Shown here one piece after another: positions 34,801 through 51,651 of a DNA stretch of 64,000 nt. The notes beneath the pieces are model-generated. The model ran no database searches. It was not told the DNA's origin and was given only the letters and a program-made list of their open reading frames with translations. Numbering within the stretch: the first letter of the stretch is position 1; the number at the start of each line of letters is the position of its first letter. The stretch comes from Lutjanus erythropterus (Eukaryota > Chordata > Actinopteri > Lutjaniformes > Lutjanidae): the NCBI GenBank assembly GCA_020091685.1, contig CM034606.1, forward strand, positions 16,895,695 to 16,959,694, in the 5' to 3' direction. A program made the translations under genes and the position numbers.

Positions 34801-37800
34801 ACAAAGCAAATACTGCAGCCTTTTGTGATTTGAGTTTCGTCGCCACAGCAGGTTCTCCTACATGCTTGAAAAGGGAGAGTGGCAGAGAACTCGTGGGGTC
34901 TTGATAGTATTAGGAATGCACTGAATTTAAAGTTCTCAAAATGAGGCTGTGAAAGTATTTCATTTTGTTTATAAAGTATAAAATTTCATCTTGAAAGGTC
35001 TTCTTTCATAAGATTATATATAATAATAAATAACTGTCTAATGTGTTTGGGCCCTGGGGATAGATTATTAAACACTATAGTGTTATTGATAAGCTTCATT
35101 GGTTCTTTTTCAAGTGTAAAATGCATAATTAAAATCCAAATGTTGGTATGGTATCTGATGTTACAACACTACTGTCCTCTGACTAAATGTTTTACGAAAC
35201 TTAAGTACTCACTAGATAATTGTTTTTTTATGGCTTAAAATCCATACAGATCAGATTTTCCATTATATCCCTGATACTTTTGCCAGTATGGCTGTGAGTT
35301 TGGCATTTAATTTCACTCTTAGCTGTATTAAAAGGTCCTTAAAAGTCTTAAATTTAACTTGGAGGTACCGTGGAGTGAGATGAGGTGTTCTGCAAGTTCA
35401 CCACTAGATGACATTAAATCCTACACACTGGTCATTCACTATCATGAATTATGTGAAATGGCCCCTGTGAGAGTTATATGATTACATGTTTTATTACTGG
35501 ATTATTCAAACTAGTGCTTTAATTTATGAGTGGCATTTTGTTGTAGCAGGTCAAAGAAGGTCATCTTAACTATATGTAGTGTTGGCAGAATTGATCTGTA
35601 AGACAAAAGAAGTACAGAAGAAGAACAGAAGTACTCAGACCTCGTAACTGTTCTAATACCACGGTATGAAAATACTCTGTTACATGATAAAGACTTTAAT
35701 TCTGCAGCAGCTAAAGGTGGGGCTAATTTTAATTACTTTATATACTGAGGAGTAGTTTGTTATTATCGAATCTGCAAAGTAAATAAAGGTATCAAATAAA
35801 TGTGATGCAATAAGAAAGTTCAGCATTTACCTCTGAAATGTAGTGGAGTAGAAGTATAAATTAGCAGAAAATAGAAATGCTCAATCAAAATACAAGTTTG
35901 GCCTACCTCAAAATTGTGCGTAAATACAGTGCTTGAGTAGATGTACTTGGTTACTTTCCACCACTGGCTAATAATATGGTTTGTATCTAAAATATAGTTT
36001 GAAAATGATGCAACTATGGATTAGTTTTATCATCAGTTAATCAGTCATTTATTTTTTAAATTGATCACTTACTCTTTAAAATGTCAGAAAAAAATTATTA
36101 TTATTATTATTATTATTAAAAAACTGAAAAAGGGCAATAAGTTCTCACATTTGAAACAAAAAAATACATGCCGTTTTGTTGATAAGTTACTTAAAGGATT
36201 ACAGTAAACAATTATTGCTGCATATAGTTTTTCTGTCTGATTAATCACTGATCATTTCAGCTCTAGTTTCAGCTGGATTTAAGACGTAATGATCTTCAGC
36301 TCTTTTGTTGAGTAAAAACAGCAAAGAATAAACATTTTCATGATGATTTTAGTTTTTTATTAGAAACTATATCCTTACAAAATTAAACATTGTAAACATG
36401 TAGACTTGAGTCCTCAGTGCGTAGAAATAAATAGCTCTTCACTTTTCTCACAAGTCGTCATAATAAGTCCCATCACACACTGCAGTGTTGATCTTCACAA
36501 ACAGAGCACGTTCCTCCACCCTTGTTTGCTTATGAGATACTCCACCAAAGTGCCGTCAGGGCTTCCCAACACCGCAGTGTCTCTGTTCAAGTCCTTATCT
36601 GTCCAAACAGCCAGTCCACGGGGTCTTTGCCCCTGCAGTCTTTTTCTCTGCACATCTTGAGAGAAAAATCCTCGGAGCTGTTCAGACTGTAAGGTCTGGG
36701 AGTCCTGAGTGTGCGGGGAGACCCGCGAGGAAGTGAGGCTGAGACCGAGAGCTTCATCTGAGCCTTTGAGAAGTGGCGGAGCCTGGGGGACCTCTGGAGT
36801 CTGACGGGGCCGCAGCTCGGGGCCTCGACAGGGCGGGCAAGGGCCTGGATGCTGGTCATATAATCCTCTAGAGACTGGGAGCTCTGGGTGGTTTGGGAGG
36901 ATGAGGGATGTGCAGGCAGGTCCTCAAGCGTCTCAGTAATGGTGGGCAACAGAGGTGGGGAGAGCAACAACCGCCGGCGTTTCATGCTGCATCGGGAGAG
37001 GAAAAGTAAAAGATTAGACAGTGATTTCAGACAGGGATTTAAAGTTTATATTTTTGATTAGGGGCCGTCGCTGTGCTGCTAAAACTCTCCCTGCAATGTT
37101 ACTATAATTGTTTTAATACAAAAGATAAACTGTACATACCCTTCTTTATTTTTTCAATAGTTTGAATTACCATTAATAGTGTTAAAATCAATGTCCAGCC
37201 ATTTAACTTTATCTTTTCTAGTGAGTAAACCACATAATGTTGCTTTAGTTCCTTTAAAATTGGTATGATTCTCCCTCTATAATAAAAAAATATCTGATAA
37301 TAAAGAACAAAAAGAAGAAGAAGAAGAAGAAGGCTTCTCACCTTTGATGTTTCAGTTGAATGTTTGACGCACTCAGTCAGACAGAGTGATGTGTAGTCCG
37401 CTCAGTTAAGTATGACTGGATCAGAGCGTATCCAGGCTTTATAGAGGCACGCTGAGGCAGAGCGATTACCAGCTTATTCCAAAAATAGCTGTGCTGACCT
37501 TACTCACATCTCTGTGAACCTGTGTGTGTGTGTGTGTGTGTGTGTTTGTGTGTGTTTGTGTGTGAGAGAGAGGGTGTAGCCTGTTCAGGAAACTCAGGAG
37601 TGGCGGGTTGGTGAGGTTCATTGCTGCAGCTGCTCTGAATGTTTATATTCCAGAAACAATGAAGCTCTGGGAGCAATCTGCCTCCTCCGTAAACCTCCTC
37701 TCTGCTTCTGTTCTGACTTTAAAGTATTAAAAATGGTTGTTATCATCTAAACTGACCGTGTTCATCTCCAGTATGATTATTCTTTCAGTACTTTGCACAT

Positions 37801-39551
37801 TTCTCACAACAGACCTTTTGACCCCACTGCTGTACGACGATGACATGAGATTAGAAAAGTAAAGTTATCCACACAAATTAAACCATTAATAGTGTAGCAA
37901 CATCAAATGCATGCATTAAGTCTCAGACAGCATGAAGAATTGGTTTAAGATGTTTGTGTATAAACACCAAAAAATCATGTGGTTCTTAAAGCAGTCTGAG
38001 AAACGTCATGTTGATGCGTGTAAGCGTCCTCAGTGGTCACATGCTCCGAGACAACAGGAACACCGCATTTCAAGTTTTGTGAAATTCTTGAGATATCGTG
38101 TTCACACAGAACGGGGCGACCTGAAAACAAAATTTCTTCCGCCCCAATCCAAAAAAAAAAAAAAGATTTTCAAAGTTTTTAAGAAATTCTGAATCACAGA
38201 GGTCCTTCAGCATACAGTCATGGATGTTCACAAAAAAAAACATCCCACAGAAATCAGCCCAGTTGTATTCAAAATTAACTCCGAACAAGCTAAAAGTTTG
38301 TTGATCACTCACACACACACACACACACGCGCTCGCACGTACACAAGCGATCACATGATCCAAAAGACTCTCTTCATTAGTAGAATCTGGGTGAAAAGAT
38401 CTGCATTGTATTCTGGGGTATCAAATTAAATTGTGATGATATAACAAGCAAACTATCTGCTCTGTGACCGTTGTGGCGTAATAATGGATTTAATTCTGGC
38501 CCAGTTATGCACAAATAACTTTATTGAGTGTCCGATCTCAGGCTTCGCCATTAAGTTCAACATGCGAGTGCCCTTTATTTTTGTTTGTTTGTTGTTACAT
38601 TTAAAGGACCGGTGTGTAGGATTTAGCGGTGAGCCTGAAGATTGCAAACACCACACCTCGCCCTCCCTTTCAAAAAGCTGTATCTAGAGCCAATGTTTCA
38701 TTTGTCCGTTCAGGGTTACTGTAAAAATGTGGCAGTTCAACATGGTGACCTCTGTGGAGGCATAGACATAAGAGTTTAGATTAACCGTAACCCTAACGCT
38801 AATTTACTCCACCTAACCCTTTGAATATAACACCACTTAGGCAGATAAGTCGTGAAATAAAAATAGTGTCTTTTATCCAGAAAAGATGCAGCCCCTCCAT
38901 TTACATGTATATGTTAACAAGTCAGCCTTGCTGAAGCAATAAGCCAAAGCAGTGCAGCCATTATACCAGAAGAAAACGTACTATATTCTGTCAAGAAATC
39001 CTCCTAAATCTTTGACGCTGGGTCTTTAAAAATAACAATCTTAAAGAGGGTCATACTATTTTTCTCTGTACTCAGAGCACAGAAATTGTGACCATTTTCT
39101 TCTAAATTTAGAGTTTCGGTTTTGTGGAAGCGCCCCCCCCCCCCCCGAGTGTACGTGACCCAAAGCAGTCGTTCTCTGTTCTCATTATTGCTGCCTCCTC
39201 AGACGTGACTTCACCCTTGTAATAAAAAAAAGGGTGGGTCAAATCTGAAGGGCCTTCTCCGAGATGAGAGGGTTCACCCTGTGAATGCTGCGAGCGCCTG
39301 CTCCTGCACGTACACCTGATATTGAGCCGCTGTGGCGGTTGGCCAGCAGGATATCCCCCTCTGACCAGGTCTCCTGATAATAATTGTTATGTGTGTGTGC
39401 GTGTGTGTGTGTGTGTGTGTAGGAGGATGGAGAGCTCATCCTCGAGGGGCTGCTGAACATCTACTGGGGTCTGCGCCGACCAATCAGACTTCAGATGTAC
39501 GATGACAATGAAAGATTTCGTCTCAACAGGTATGGCAGCCTGATCCAAACT

Positions 39552-39592
<41 letters not shown>

Positions 39593-42500
39593 TCAGGGGC
39601 TGAACAAACATTGTAGCTACATCATTGTTAACAGAGACCTCTCACACAATAACAGAGAAAGTCAAACTCTTAACAACTCACCTCTTTGTTCACCAGAATC
39701 TCCACCCTGCATTATTCACTAAAGGAAACAGGGAAACTCCTTTTACCTGCTTAGATGTTTCTGTTCTGATAAAATAAGAGAATACTTTAGTCATCACCCA
39801 CGGGGACAGAAACAACAATCTAAAGAAGGTAATAAACGAAATATGAATTATTTAAACAAAAACATTAAAGGTGAAATATACCGAATCATAAATCGTGATA
39901 AGATGAAACACTGGCTTGTCCAACAGTAATACTACAGCGAGCATGTTCTCCTTTAAAATTGTCATTCTGGCCTGGAATGATTGTTTTTGTTGGCCAGTTG
40001 CACATTTATTAGAGTTGAAATTAATGCAGAATGTAAAGAGTTAGTGTCAAAAGAGTTTGTGTCACTCTTGGCCAGACAGCGACCAAGACTATATCCCAAA
40101 ATGTAGAACTATTCATTCATATTAACTCAAGATCCATACACCAGACGTCCTGAGATGTTGTTGAAAGCTCTGGAAAAAAGGTATTAAGTAAACCAGGAGT
40201 TAAGTTCTGCTAAATTACATTTTTTCAAAACACCAAGACGCATTTTAAATTAACAGCAAACACATTTTTCCTCTGTCTTTCTGCAGAAATGACAGATCTG
40301 CTGTGGCAAAGCAGGTATCAGCAGAGTCCAACAATAACTCACTGAGCAGAGAAACTGGACCGGCAGGTGAGTAACGTACACGTGCAGCCATTCGCGCACG
40401 TACACACACACCGACACACACACGCCCGACGGATTAATGTGGATCACACAGACATGCTGAAACAGATTAGAGCGCCACAAGTGCTTCATTCAGCATTTTC
40501 AGTGGAAACAATTGCTCACGTGCTGAGCACAGATTAACATTAGATGCCATCTAGAGCAGATCACCAGCGCCATAAATAACCAAGGTTAGACTGCTCAGTC
40601 ATGGCGCCGACATTGGCCTTTATAAGCGGTTCTGTCACCTGCTGACATCTCATGGGAGTTGTTCTTGACACATAAAGAATTGAGGAACTTCTACACATTT
40701 TTTATTGTTTCATCTGCTAACATTCCTCTCATTAGTTTGGGTTTCACTCTAAAGCTTTGCCACATTATGATCTTAAAGGGTCAGTTCATCCCATAATCAA
40801 AAATACATATTTTCCCCCTGGCCTGTAGTATCATTAATGCTGTTATAGAGGGTTTCAATTTCTAATGTAAAAATTGAGCCCCTACAACTAAGCTGACATT
40901 GCAGGGTATTTTTATTTAACTCTAACACTCTAGATCTTAATTTGAGAGGAAATTAGTTTGCTGATGTGTCCGTATTACACCTACAACAAAGTTCCCTGTA
41001 ACCCTGATGTGAAACAAAGAGACAACACTGGTGAGACCAGAACAAACAACTTACACTTATAAAGACAACGTCTGATCTGACTGATAATGTTAGCAAAACG
41101 CCAAGTGTGACTGTGACTATATGTCACATTTACAGGTCCCCCAGCAACATCTTTTAACATCCTCAAAATCTGGATTTCTTTTCAACATAGACGAGCCTAA
41201 CACAAAGCATAGGCCTATTAAAGTACAAGAAATAGGAAAGGAAAAAGTTTAGATTCTGCCAGGTACCGAGTTTGCTCACCTGTTATTGTGGCACAGAGCG
41301 AAAAGGGGCGGGACTTAGGAAAGGTCACCTGGTAGCTAGCTAGTTAGCTACTGTTTTGCTATCATAAGTTAAATGTGACTCTATTATATTATTGTATTAA
41401 ATTTGTCCTCAGCTCTACTGGGTATCATGGTTGCTCAACTGTTACTGGAGCACATAGCAAAACGGGGCAGGTCAATTTAACTACTGATGCTTAAAATACA
41501 CTCTGCTGATTATACTTCTGTACTTTTACTTATGTGGGAATTTGAATGCAAGACTTTTACTTGTAATTGATTTTATTTAAGTATTTTTTGGGACTTTTGC
41601 TTAAGTGAAGGATCTTGAGTCACCATCTGATGCGCATGGTAAGAGAGGTGTGTATTGTGTTTCACCCCTGAGGTGGTGACTCGAGTGGTCAGGAGGAAGA
41701 GGATTCTCCTCAGCTGCTGAGGACCAGGAGTGATGCTTCCTTCATGCAGGTTCAGAGGAGGTCAAAGACACACACAGCCAGAGACCTGCAGCGCTTGCGC
41801 ACCCACAGGTTCTCAATCAACGGACACTTCTACAACCACAAGGTACAATAAACAGAACACACATAAATGTATCCCGTTGTTGACACATGACCAGGTGCGG
41901 AGGGGCAGTAGGTTTCCTGTGCGGGTGTGCCTGTACTTGTACTGCTACATTTCACAACAGACTGCTGTGAGCTGATTTCAGTAAAGTGCCACAGAGTACA
42001 AGGTTACAATGGGCTCCTTCATCAGCTTCTCCTGAATACTGTATGTGTGTGTATTGTTATTGAGCAGAGTCCAGCTGCACGGATTTCCTCTCTGTTTCAG
42101 ATTTCCTGTTCAAAATGTTCAAGGTGTTCAAATCCAGGAATCCCAGCTGAAATATAGAGTCCTCAGTACTTTGTGTCCTCTCCCTTATAGATTTCTGCAT
42201 GTTTGTTTTTGTTTTGGTTTTTTTCTTCCCCCAGACATCTGTATTTACTCCAGCCTATGGTTCGGTCACTAATGTACGAGTGAACAGCTCCATGACAACT
42301 GGACAAGTCCTCAACCTGCTGCTACACAAGTTTAGGGTAAGCAATAAGACACCGATTAGCCCTAAAGCGGTAAAATTTGTACCAAAAAATCATCTGAATT
42401 TGTGTCTTTTAAGGTGGAGAATAAATCTGAAGAGTTTGTCCTTTATATGGTGCACGAGTCTGGCGGTAAGTCAGGACTTTTATTGTGTTTTTGTCACTAC

Positions 42501-44144
42501 AAATGTTGTGTTTTTGTGCATTTATGCGGGTGCGTCTGTGGTCAGTTGTTTCCTTTGTCCATGACCTTGTAGAGAGGACCCGACTGAGGGATGGTGAATA
42601 CCCGCTGGTGGCTCGCGTGCTTTACGGACCCTGTGAGAAAATCTCCAAGATCCTCATCACGGAGGCTGACCTGGGAGAGGAAGTCACATACGACGTGAGT
42701 CTGGGCCTCCTGCCACAACCCTCGTCATTGACTCATCTTTTCCATGTTACGTGACCCGTTTTTCGTTTTTGGTGTGCTCCTGAACGCAGACACTCAATCA
42801 TACAATGGTCTAAATATAGACAGTTGGGTTAAATTTAGCAAACTGAGGACAGATATCCTGTTTTACGACTGATGTAACTATAGGCTAAAATGACCAACTG
42901 TGTGTTGTGACTGCACTGAGTTAAATAAATAAAAACAGATCACTGCTGGAGGATTTTTCTAGATTATCTATGACTGGAATCACCCCAATACATATCAACC
43001 CAGTAATACAAGTTTATTATTTTATTCATAATGGTTTTGCTTTTTCATTTAGACAGAGAAGATTTAAGTACGAAAGCTATTTGGATGTCTGTGTATCTAC
43101 AGTTTGGGTGCAGTAGCATCATATAATCAAGGAAATGTGTCGCTAATATGCTTGAATCTTTTTCTCCCCAGGTTGCTCAATACATAAAGTTTGAGATTCC
43201 TGTTTTAGACAGCTTCGTAGAGAAACTTAAAGAAGAAGAGGAACGTGAGATAAACAAGCTAACCAAAAAGTAAGTCAGGAGTCTCTTTACTCAGCAAACA
43301 GGGTTGCAAAACCAGTTCCACAAAGTCTTTTTTGATGACACGATTGTTTCATTATGTGGAGCCAATATCCATGCAATATCCTCTGCAGGCATTAGAGAAT
43401 TACCAATCAATGAGGACAGTGTTTATGTGAAACAGTCATCACTCATATTTGGTTGTGTAATCTTTTCAACTTTTATGACCAAGAGACTGTATGGTGTGTT
43501 TGTGTGCGTGTGTCTGTGTGTGTGTGTGTGTGTGCATGATATGGTGACCACTCACTCAAACACATGGTTCATTGTCTTTACACTTGCACGGATATGTTGC
43601 AACCTAACCCCCCACCCCCCCACCCCCCCACACACACACACTATAATTGATTAACTTTATGATTTAAATGCCTTTCACACACGAATCTAATAGGATAAAG
43701 TGTAAGTAGTAAGTAAAGTATTCACGTTTTTTAACCAAAAGGTCAACTTCATGATGACATGAATTTTTTCTGCAAAAAAAAATGGACTTTTTTTTTGTTA
43801 AGAATTTATAGGAAATGAAGTGCTTGTTTGCCCTTTATAGCCACTCAGCCTGAGTCACCTGCTGTCTTTTAACTAAAGACACACCTTCAGGCAGGTAGCC
43901 CTGTATTAATGGAAATGCAAATCCCTGTCATGCTTGGCTGACACGCCAAGTTTTATTAGTCAAGGTTTCATTGCTAAGTTTGCATGTTCCTTTTTTATGA
44001 ATGTAAATAAATGAATAAAAGGTGTGTATTTGAGTGCCTGTGTGTTACTCATGTGTGTCTTCTCACCTCTGCAGGTACAGCGCTCTGAAATCTATGATTC
44101 AACATCAGCTCGACTGCAGAGCTCGCACCAGTGACAGAGTATGA
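28009..44144 (+). CDS. rassf4: Ras association domain-containing protein 4 (ten coding exons)
   Basis: Coding exons are 28009-28061, 28210-28285, 39423-39529, 40287-40366, 41673-41842, 42235-42336, 42414-42465, 42573-42694, 43172-43269 and 44075-44144. They give 309 residues in continuous phase; human RASSF4 has 321. Family landmarks are [37 protein letters not shown] and [13 protein letters not shown] before the RA domain. The Ras-association domain spans about residues 163-250 ([19 protein letters not shown] to ITEADLGEE). The C-terminal helical SARAH segment spans about 257-300 ([18 protein letters not shown]), the part that pairs with MST-type kinases. The protein is an adaptor with no catalytic residues, and RASSF family members link activated RAS to growth control. 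The start has a good context (A at -3, G at +4). Two genes, a CXC chemokine and depp1, lie antisense within its transcription unit. Confidence 0.92.
28838..28894. repeat. (GT)n microsatellite in rassf4 intron
   Basis: This perfect GT run of 57 bases lies about 550 bases after rassf4 coding exon 2. Confidence 0.95.
29357..30398. mobile_element. MITE-like element interrupted by a LINE
   Basis: The left end 'ttaaagggacagttcacccc' at 29357 and the right end 'gttgaactgcccttttaa' at 30381-30398 are inverted complements. The interior after 30017 ('taatccacagaccttgttgt', 'catgtaggaactactt') matches the copy at 48930-48985. A LINE fragment (29515-30016) sits in the middle. Rejoining the flanks across it gives 'ataatggga' plus 'ctaaatgccactc', matching the uninterrupted copy near 48860, 'ataatgggactaaaaggcac'. 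Confidence 0.75.
29515..30016 (+). mobile_element. 5'-truncated L2-type LINE, 3' end
   Basis: The plus strand encodes [20 protein letters not shown] followed by [15 protein letters not shown]. This is the typical C-terminal part of reverse transcriptase polyproteins of L2/Maui-type fish LINEs. It then reads in broken frames through 'acctttaagtcactgctgaa' to a 3' tail, 'cagcactttggtcaac ... tataaataaagttgatgttg'. The tail resembles L2-family 3' ends. A stop follows the SNQLL segment, so the element is dead. It has no 5' part, consistent with truncated reverse transcription. Confidence 0.75.
31195..31460. repeat. Dispersed teleost repeat in rassf4 intron
   Basis: Two internal near-copies of 'gaatttcttcaaacttgg' followed by 'gaacgtc' occur about 110 bases apart, with 'ttttggaggtcaaaggtcaa' between them. 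It is related to the repeat at 14340-14720. Confidence 0.6.
31461..35584. other. rassf4 intron, non-coding stretch
   Basis: I find no exon-like sequence here. The region is AT-rich and contains only short unrelated frames on both strands. Confidence 0.4.
35585..35970. mobile_element. Small dispersed DNA element in rassf4 intron
   Basis: The right end 'gtacttggttactttccacc' with 'gtgcttgagtagat' just before it, plus the internal 'gtggagtagaagtata', is a very common teleost non-autonomous element by memory. The left end is degenerate. A diverged partial relative lies at 41510-41640. Confidence 0.55.
36356..36361 (-). terminator. depp1: depp1 polyadenylation signal
   Basis: The plus-strand TTTATT reads AATAAA on the minus strand, 226 bases after the depp1 stop. 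Confidence 0.55.
36587..36985 (-). CDS. depp1: DEPP1 autophagy-regulator homologue, nested antisense in rassf4
   Basis: This is a single coding exon of 132 residues. The N-terminus [20 protein letters not shown] aligns with human DEPP1 (MRSRLLLSVAHLPTIRETTE). The next block [17 protein letters not shown] matches human SPSLDDYVRSISRLAQP. The C-terminal DPVDWLFGQ matches human DPLDWLFGE. Human DEPP1 (C10orf10) has 212 residues and continues well past this motif; the fish protein stops three residues after FGQ, so the human C-terminal third is absent. There is no signal peptide or membrane segment. In mammals the gene is a FOXO and progesterone target, and its product affects autophagy and oxidative stress handling. 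The human gene is also nested antisense in RASSF4, which supports the call. A CAG acceptor at 36987-36988, one base before the ATG, indicates an upstream non-coding exon. Confidence 0.88.
   Translation of the reverse strand: MKRRRLLLSPPLLPTITETLEDLPAHPSSSQTTQSSQSLEDYMTSIQALARPVEAPSCGPVRLQRSPRLRHFSKAQMKLSVSASLPRGSPRTLRTPRPYSLNSSEDFSLKMCREKDCRGKDPVDWLFGQIRT
37342..37443 (-). promoter_or_regulatory. depp1: depp1 TATA box and non-coding first exon
   Basis: On the minus strand a TATAAAG box lies at 37443-37437. A donor, CAAAG|GTGAGA, lies at 37342/37341. A first exon of roughly 70 bases (about 37410-37342) would therefore splice to the acceptor just before the depp1 ATG. A FOX-type core, TGTTTAT, lies about 200 bases upstream (37640-37646 on the plus strand); this is a weak match but relevant because DEPP1 is a known FOXO target in mammals. 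Confidence 0.6.
37521..37545. repeat. (TG)n microsatellite upstream of depp1
   Basis: This TG run of about 25 bases, with further TTTGTG interruptions downstream, lies about 80 bases beyond the depp1 TATA box. Confidence 0.9.
38309..38328. repeat. Short (CA)n run
   Basis: This is a CA dinucleotide run of 20 bases in the rassf4 intron, next to the inverted repeat fragment at 38155-38225. Confidence 0.85.
38601..39029. mobile_element. MITE with imperfect terminal inverted repeats
   Basis: The left end is 'ttaaaggaccggtgtgtagg' followed by 'atttag'. The right end is 'ctaaatctttgacgctgggt' followed by 'ctttaa', its diverged inverted complement. This is a well-known type of teleost non-autonomous element by memory. 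The interior has no transposase. It lies about 400 bases before rassf4 exon 3. Confidence 0.65.
39391..39420 (+). repeat. rassf4: (GT)n run abutting the rassf4 exon 3 acceptor
   Basis: A GT run of about 30 bases is followed directly by the AG acceptor at 39421-39422, so it takes the place of the polypyrimidine tract. Its complement, a (CA)n run, lies just after the exon's donor at 39553-39590. Confidence 0.95.
39553..39590 (+). repeat. rassf4: (CA)n run downstream of rassf4 exon 3
   Basis: A perfect CA run of 38 bases starts 23 bases after the exon 3 donor. CA repeats in pre-mRNA are known binding sites for hnRNP L. Confidence 0.95.
40775..40880. mobile_element. Truncated MITE copy
   Basis: 'ttaaagggtcagttcatccc' followed by 'aatcaaaaatacatatttt' matches the left end of the elements at 12717, 29357 and 48741. 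The right end is missing. Confidence 0.55.
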
Positions 44145-44529
44145 GTGGTTCTGTATGCATGTGCACTGACTTAACGTGTGTGAATGTGTGTGTGTGTGCG
44201 TGTGTGTGCGGGGGGAAGGGGTGGGTGCAACACTAACGATTGTTGATTTACGATGGGAATGTTTCCAAATGCTGTAGTGAATGTAGAGGTAAAAGGGGTA
44301 AAAGTAAAGGCTGCCTAGAACCATATCATACACCAATGTGCTTCTACTGTTAGAACTACATATCTCTACACTTTGTATGACCTGTTTTGTTAATGTTATT
44401 TCTATGAAGTGTATCACTGCTTTGATATCTCTGCTGTTAATATATTCACATTTTGTATGACAATTCTTACTGCAAATATGGATATTTATACAAGGTGTTT
44501 TGTTGATGTTTTCTCTGACCTTTTTATGT

Positions 44530-44535
44530 AATAAA
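44530..44535 (+). terminator. rassf4: rassf4 polyadenylation signal
   Basis: An AATAAA hexamer lies 386 bases after the rassf4 stop, followed by a GT-rich stretch ('agttttagtgtggcctt'). Confidence 0.65.
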
Positions 44536-45960
44536 TCAGTTTTAGTGTGGCCTTTATTACTGCTGCTGGATCTCTGCTGACACCAAACATAATACCCAGC
44601 TCGGACTTCCCACGAAGAAAACAGCCGTCTTTATTATTTCCTGTACTTCCACGGTGACCGGACCAAAGATTAGCATTGTTCTTCAGAGTGACCCTCTCCG
44701 CCAGCTTGTTCCCATGAGCTTTGTGTGTGTAGGACTATATGTGTGTTTCTCCGTCTGTGTGTGTGTGTGTTTGTGTGAAGCTATCAACATTACACAATGG
44801 GGGTATCCTGAGAAAGGAGGGCTGGTCCTTTTTCCCACAGTTTCACAAAAAGCAACACTGTTGTAATATTTGGCGGACCAACCCTGACCCTAAACACTGA
44901 CCTGCAGTCAGTTGACCATTATTGTTGTTTGATTAATCAGATAATAACAATCATAAAAATACCCACCTGCCCGCCCGCCCCACTGTACACTGTACAAGAT
45001 GAACTATTTTCTTTGAGTTAAAACAGTTAGTGTGCAGCTTTGCTTTAAAATTTGGAAAGTTTAGTCACACTGATGAACATAAATAAATTTTGGTATCATT
45101 TTACATTTTCTCAGTTTGAAGAAGTTTTTCACAAAGTCAAATTGCTTTCAGTGAGTTTCTTAAATTTGACATGTAGCCTCATTTAATACTAATCTTCATC
45201 CATACATGCCAACTGTGGTGCCTCCAAAATAGAGAGGATTTCAACTTATTCATTTATTTATTTATTAAAAAAAGGGAGTTTCAGAGATTTCTGGTGACTT
45301 TTAAAAAATAAAATAACAAAATAAAACTGCAAAAGTACAAAGAGCACTGCAACAGCACTGATTTAACTTTTAAGTCTCAGAAAAGAATACAGAACATTTC
45401 ATCACTTTAAAGTGGACTTGTAAACATCTCTGGCATAAACTAATATTGATCAGTTTTCTTTCATGAATTGATTTTTTTGTACCTGCCCCTAAAAGAAAAT
45501 TAACGCTAGAGATTTTCCAAAATGCATGCCCCTTTCCTGTAAAACCTAAGAAATGGGAATTCCTCTTAGAAAGTCTGGTGTATCTGTATGGTTGTCCAGG
45601 TGGAAATAGAAGACTTTAGACAGTTTTTAGGGCTAGTTACTGCTCTCTACAGCGCCGTCTGCGCACAGACCTGTAAACCTGGAGCTTTACGCACCGTTCT
45701 CGTGTCATCAGCTGACCTCCGTGACTGAACGGATGGCGGAAGTCACCGTCTGAACAGGGAAACAGCGCTTTCATATCCGGTCTGTTAAGTCTGTGTATTT
45801 AAGAAGACGCAGATGTTTTGATAGTCTATTTTTAGAGTTATATCAGTTCATGCAAGTCCAGAGGTGAAGGCTCACAAGAGTTGAAGATAACAACATTAGC
45901 CTACATATTACTTCATGCAAAGCGGCCAGATCGGTCTACCTGTGAGATCACACACTCTTT
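44536..45960. other. rassf4 to paox intergenic region
   Basis: There is no gene evidence. The last 300 bases contain the likely promoter of the first paox copy: a more GC-rich patch around 45650-45760 ('agcgccgtctgcgcacagac') without a TATA box. A frame starting at ATG 45915 could extend the paox N-terminus by 17 residues. Confidence 0.4.
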
Positions 45961-45965
45961 CAGGT

Positions 45966-51407
<5,442 letters not shown>

Positions 51408-51481
51408 GCCACCCAGATCTAAAAAAAAAGATAAACATGCTGGATGCATAAAAACATTTAATGTTTTTTTGCCTTGAATTT

Positions 51482-51487
51482 ATTAAA
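51482..51487 (+). terminator. Candidate polyadenylation signal, upstream paox copy
   Basis: ATTAAA lies 75 bases after the stop. A stronger AATAAA lies at 52717-52722, beyond the piggyBac relic. If the distal site is used, the transposon would be part of the 3' UTR. Confidence 0.4.
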
Positions 51488-51651
51488 CTGCTACTTCTAA
51501 CCAAAGGATTTTAAAGGGGAACTTGATTTTGCTTGTCTTGGGGGAAACTACTGCATGCGAAAAATGTTGTGGAAATCCTTTTGAGGCTTTAGAGGAAGCT
51601 ATGCAAAACTTTCCAAAAATTTCCTTTCTGACCATATTTACGTAACCCTGC

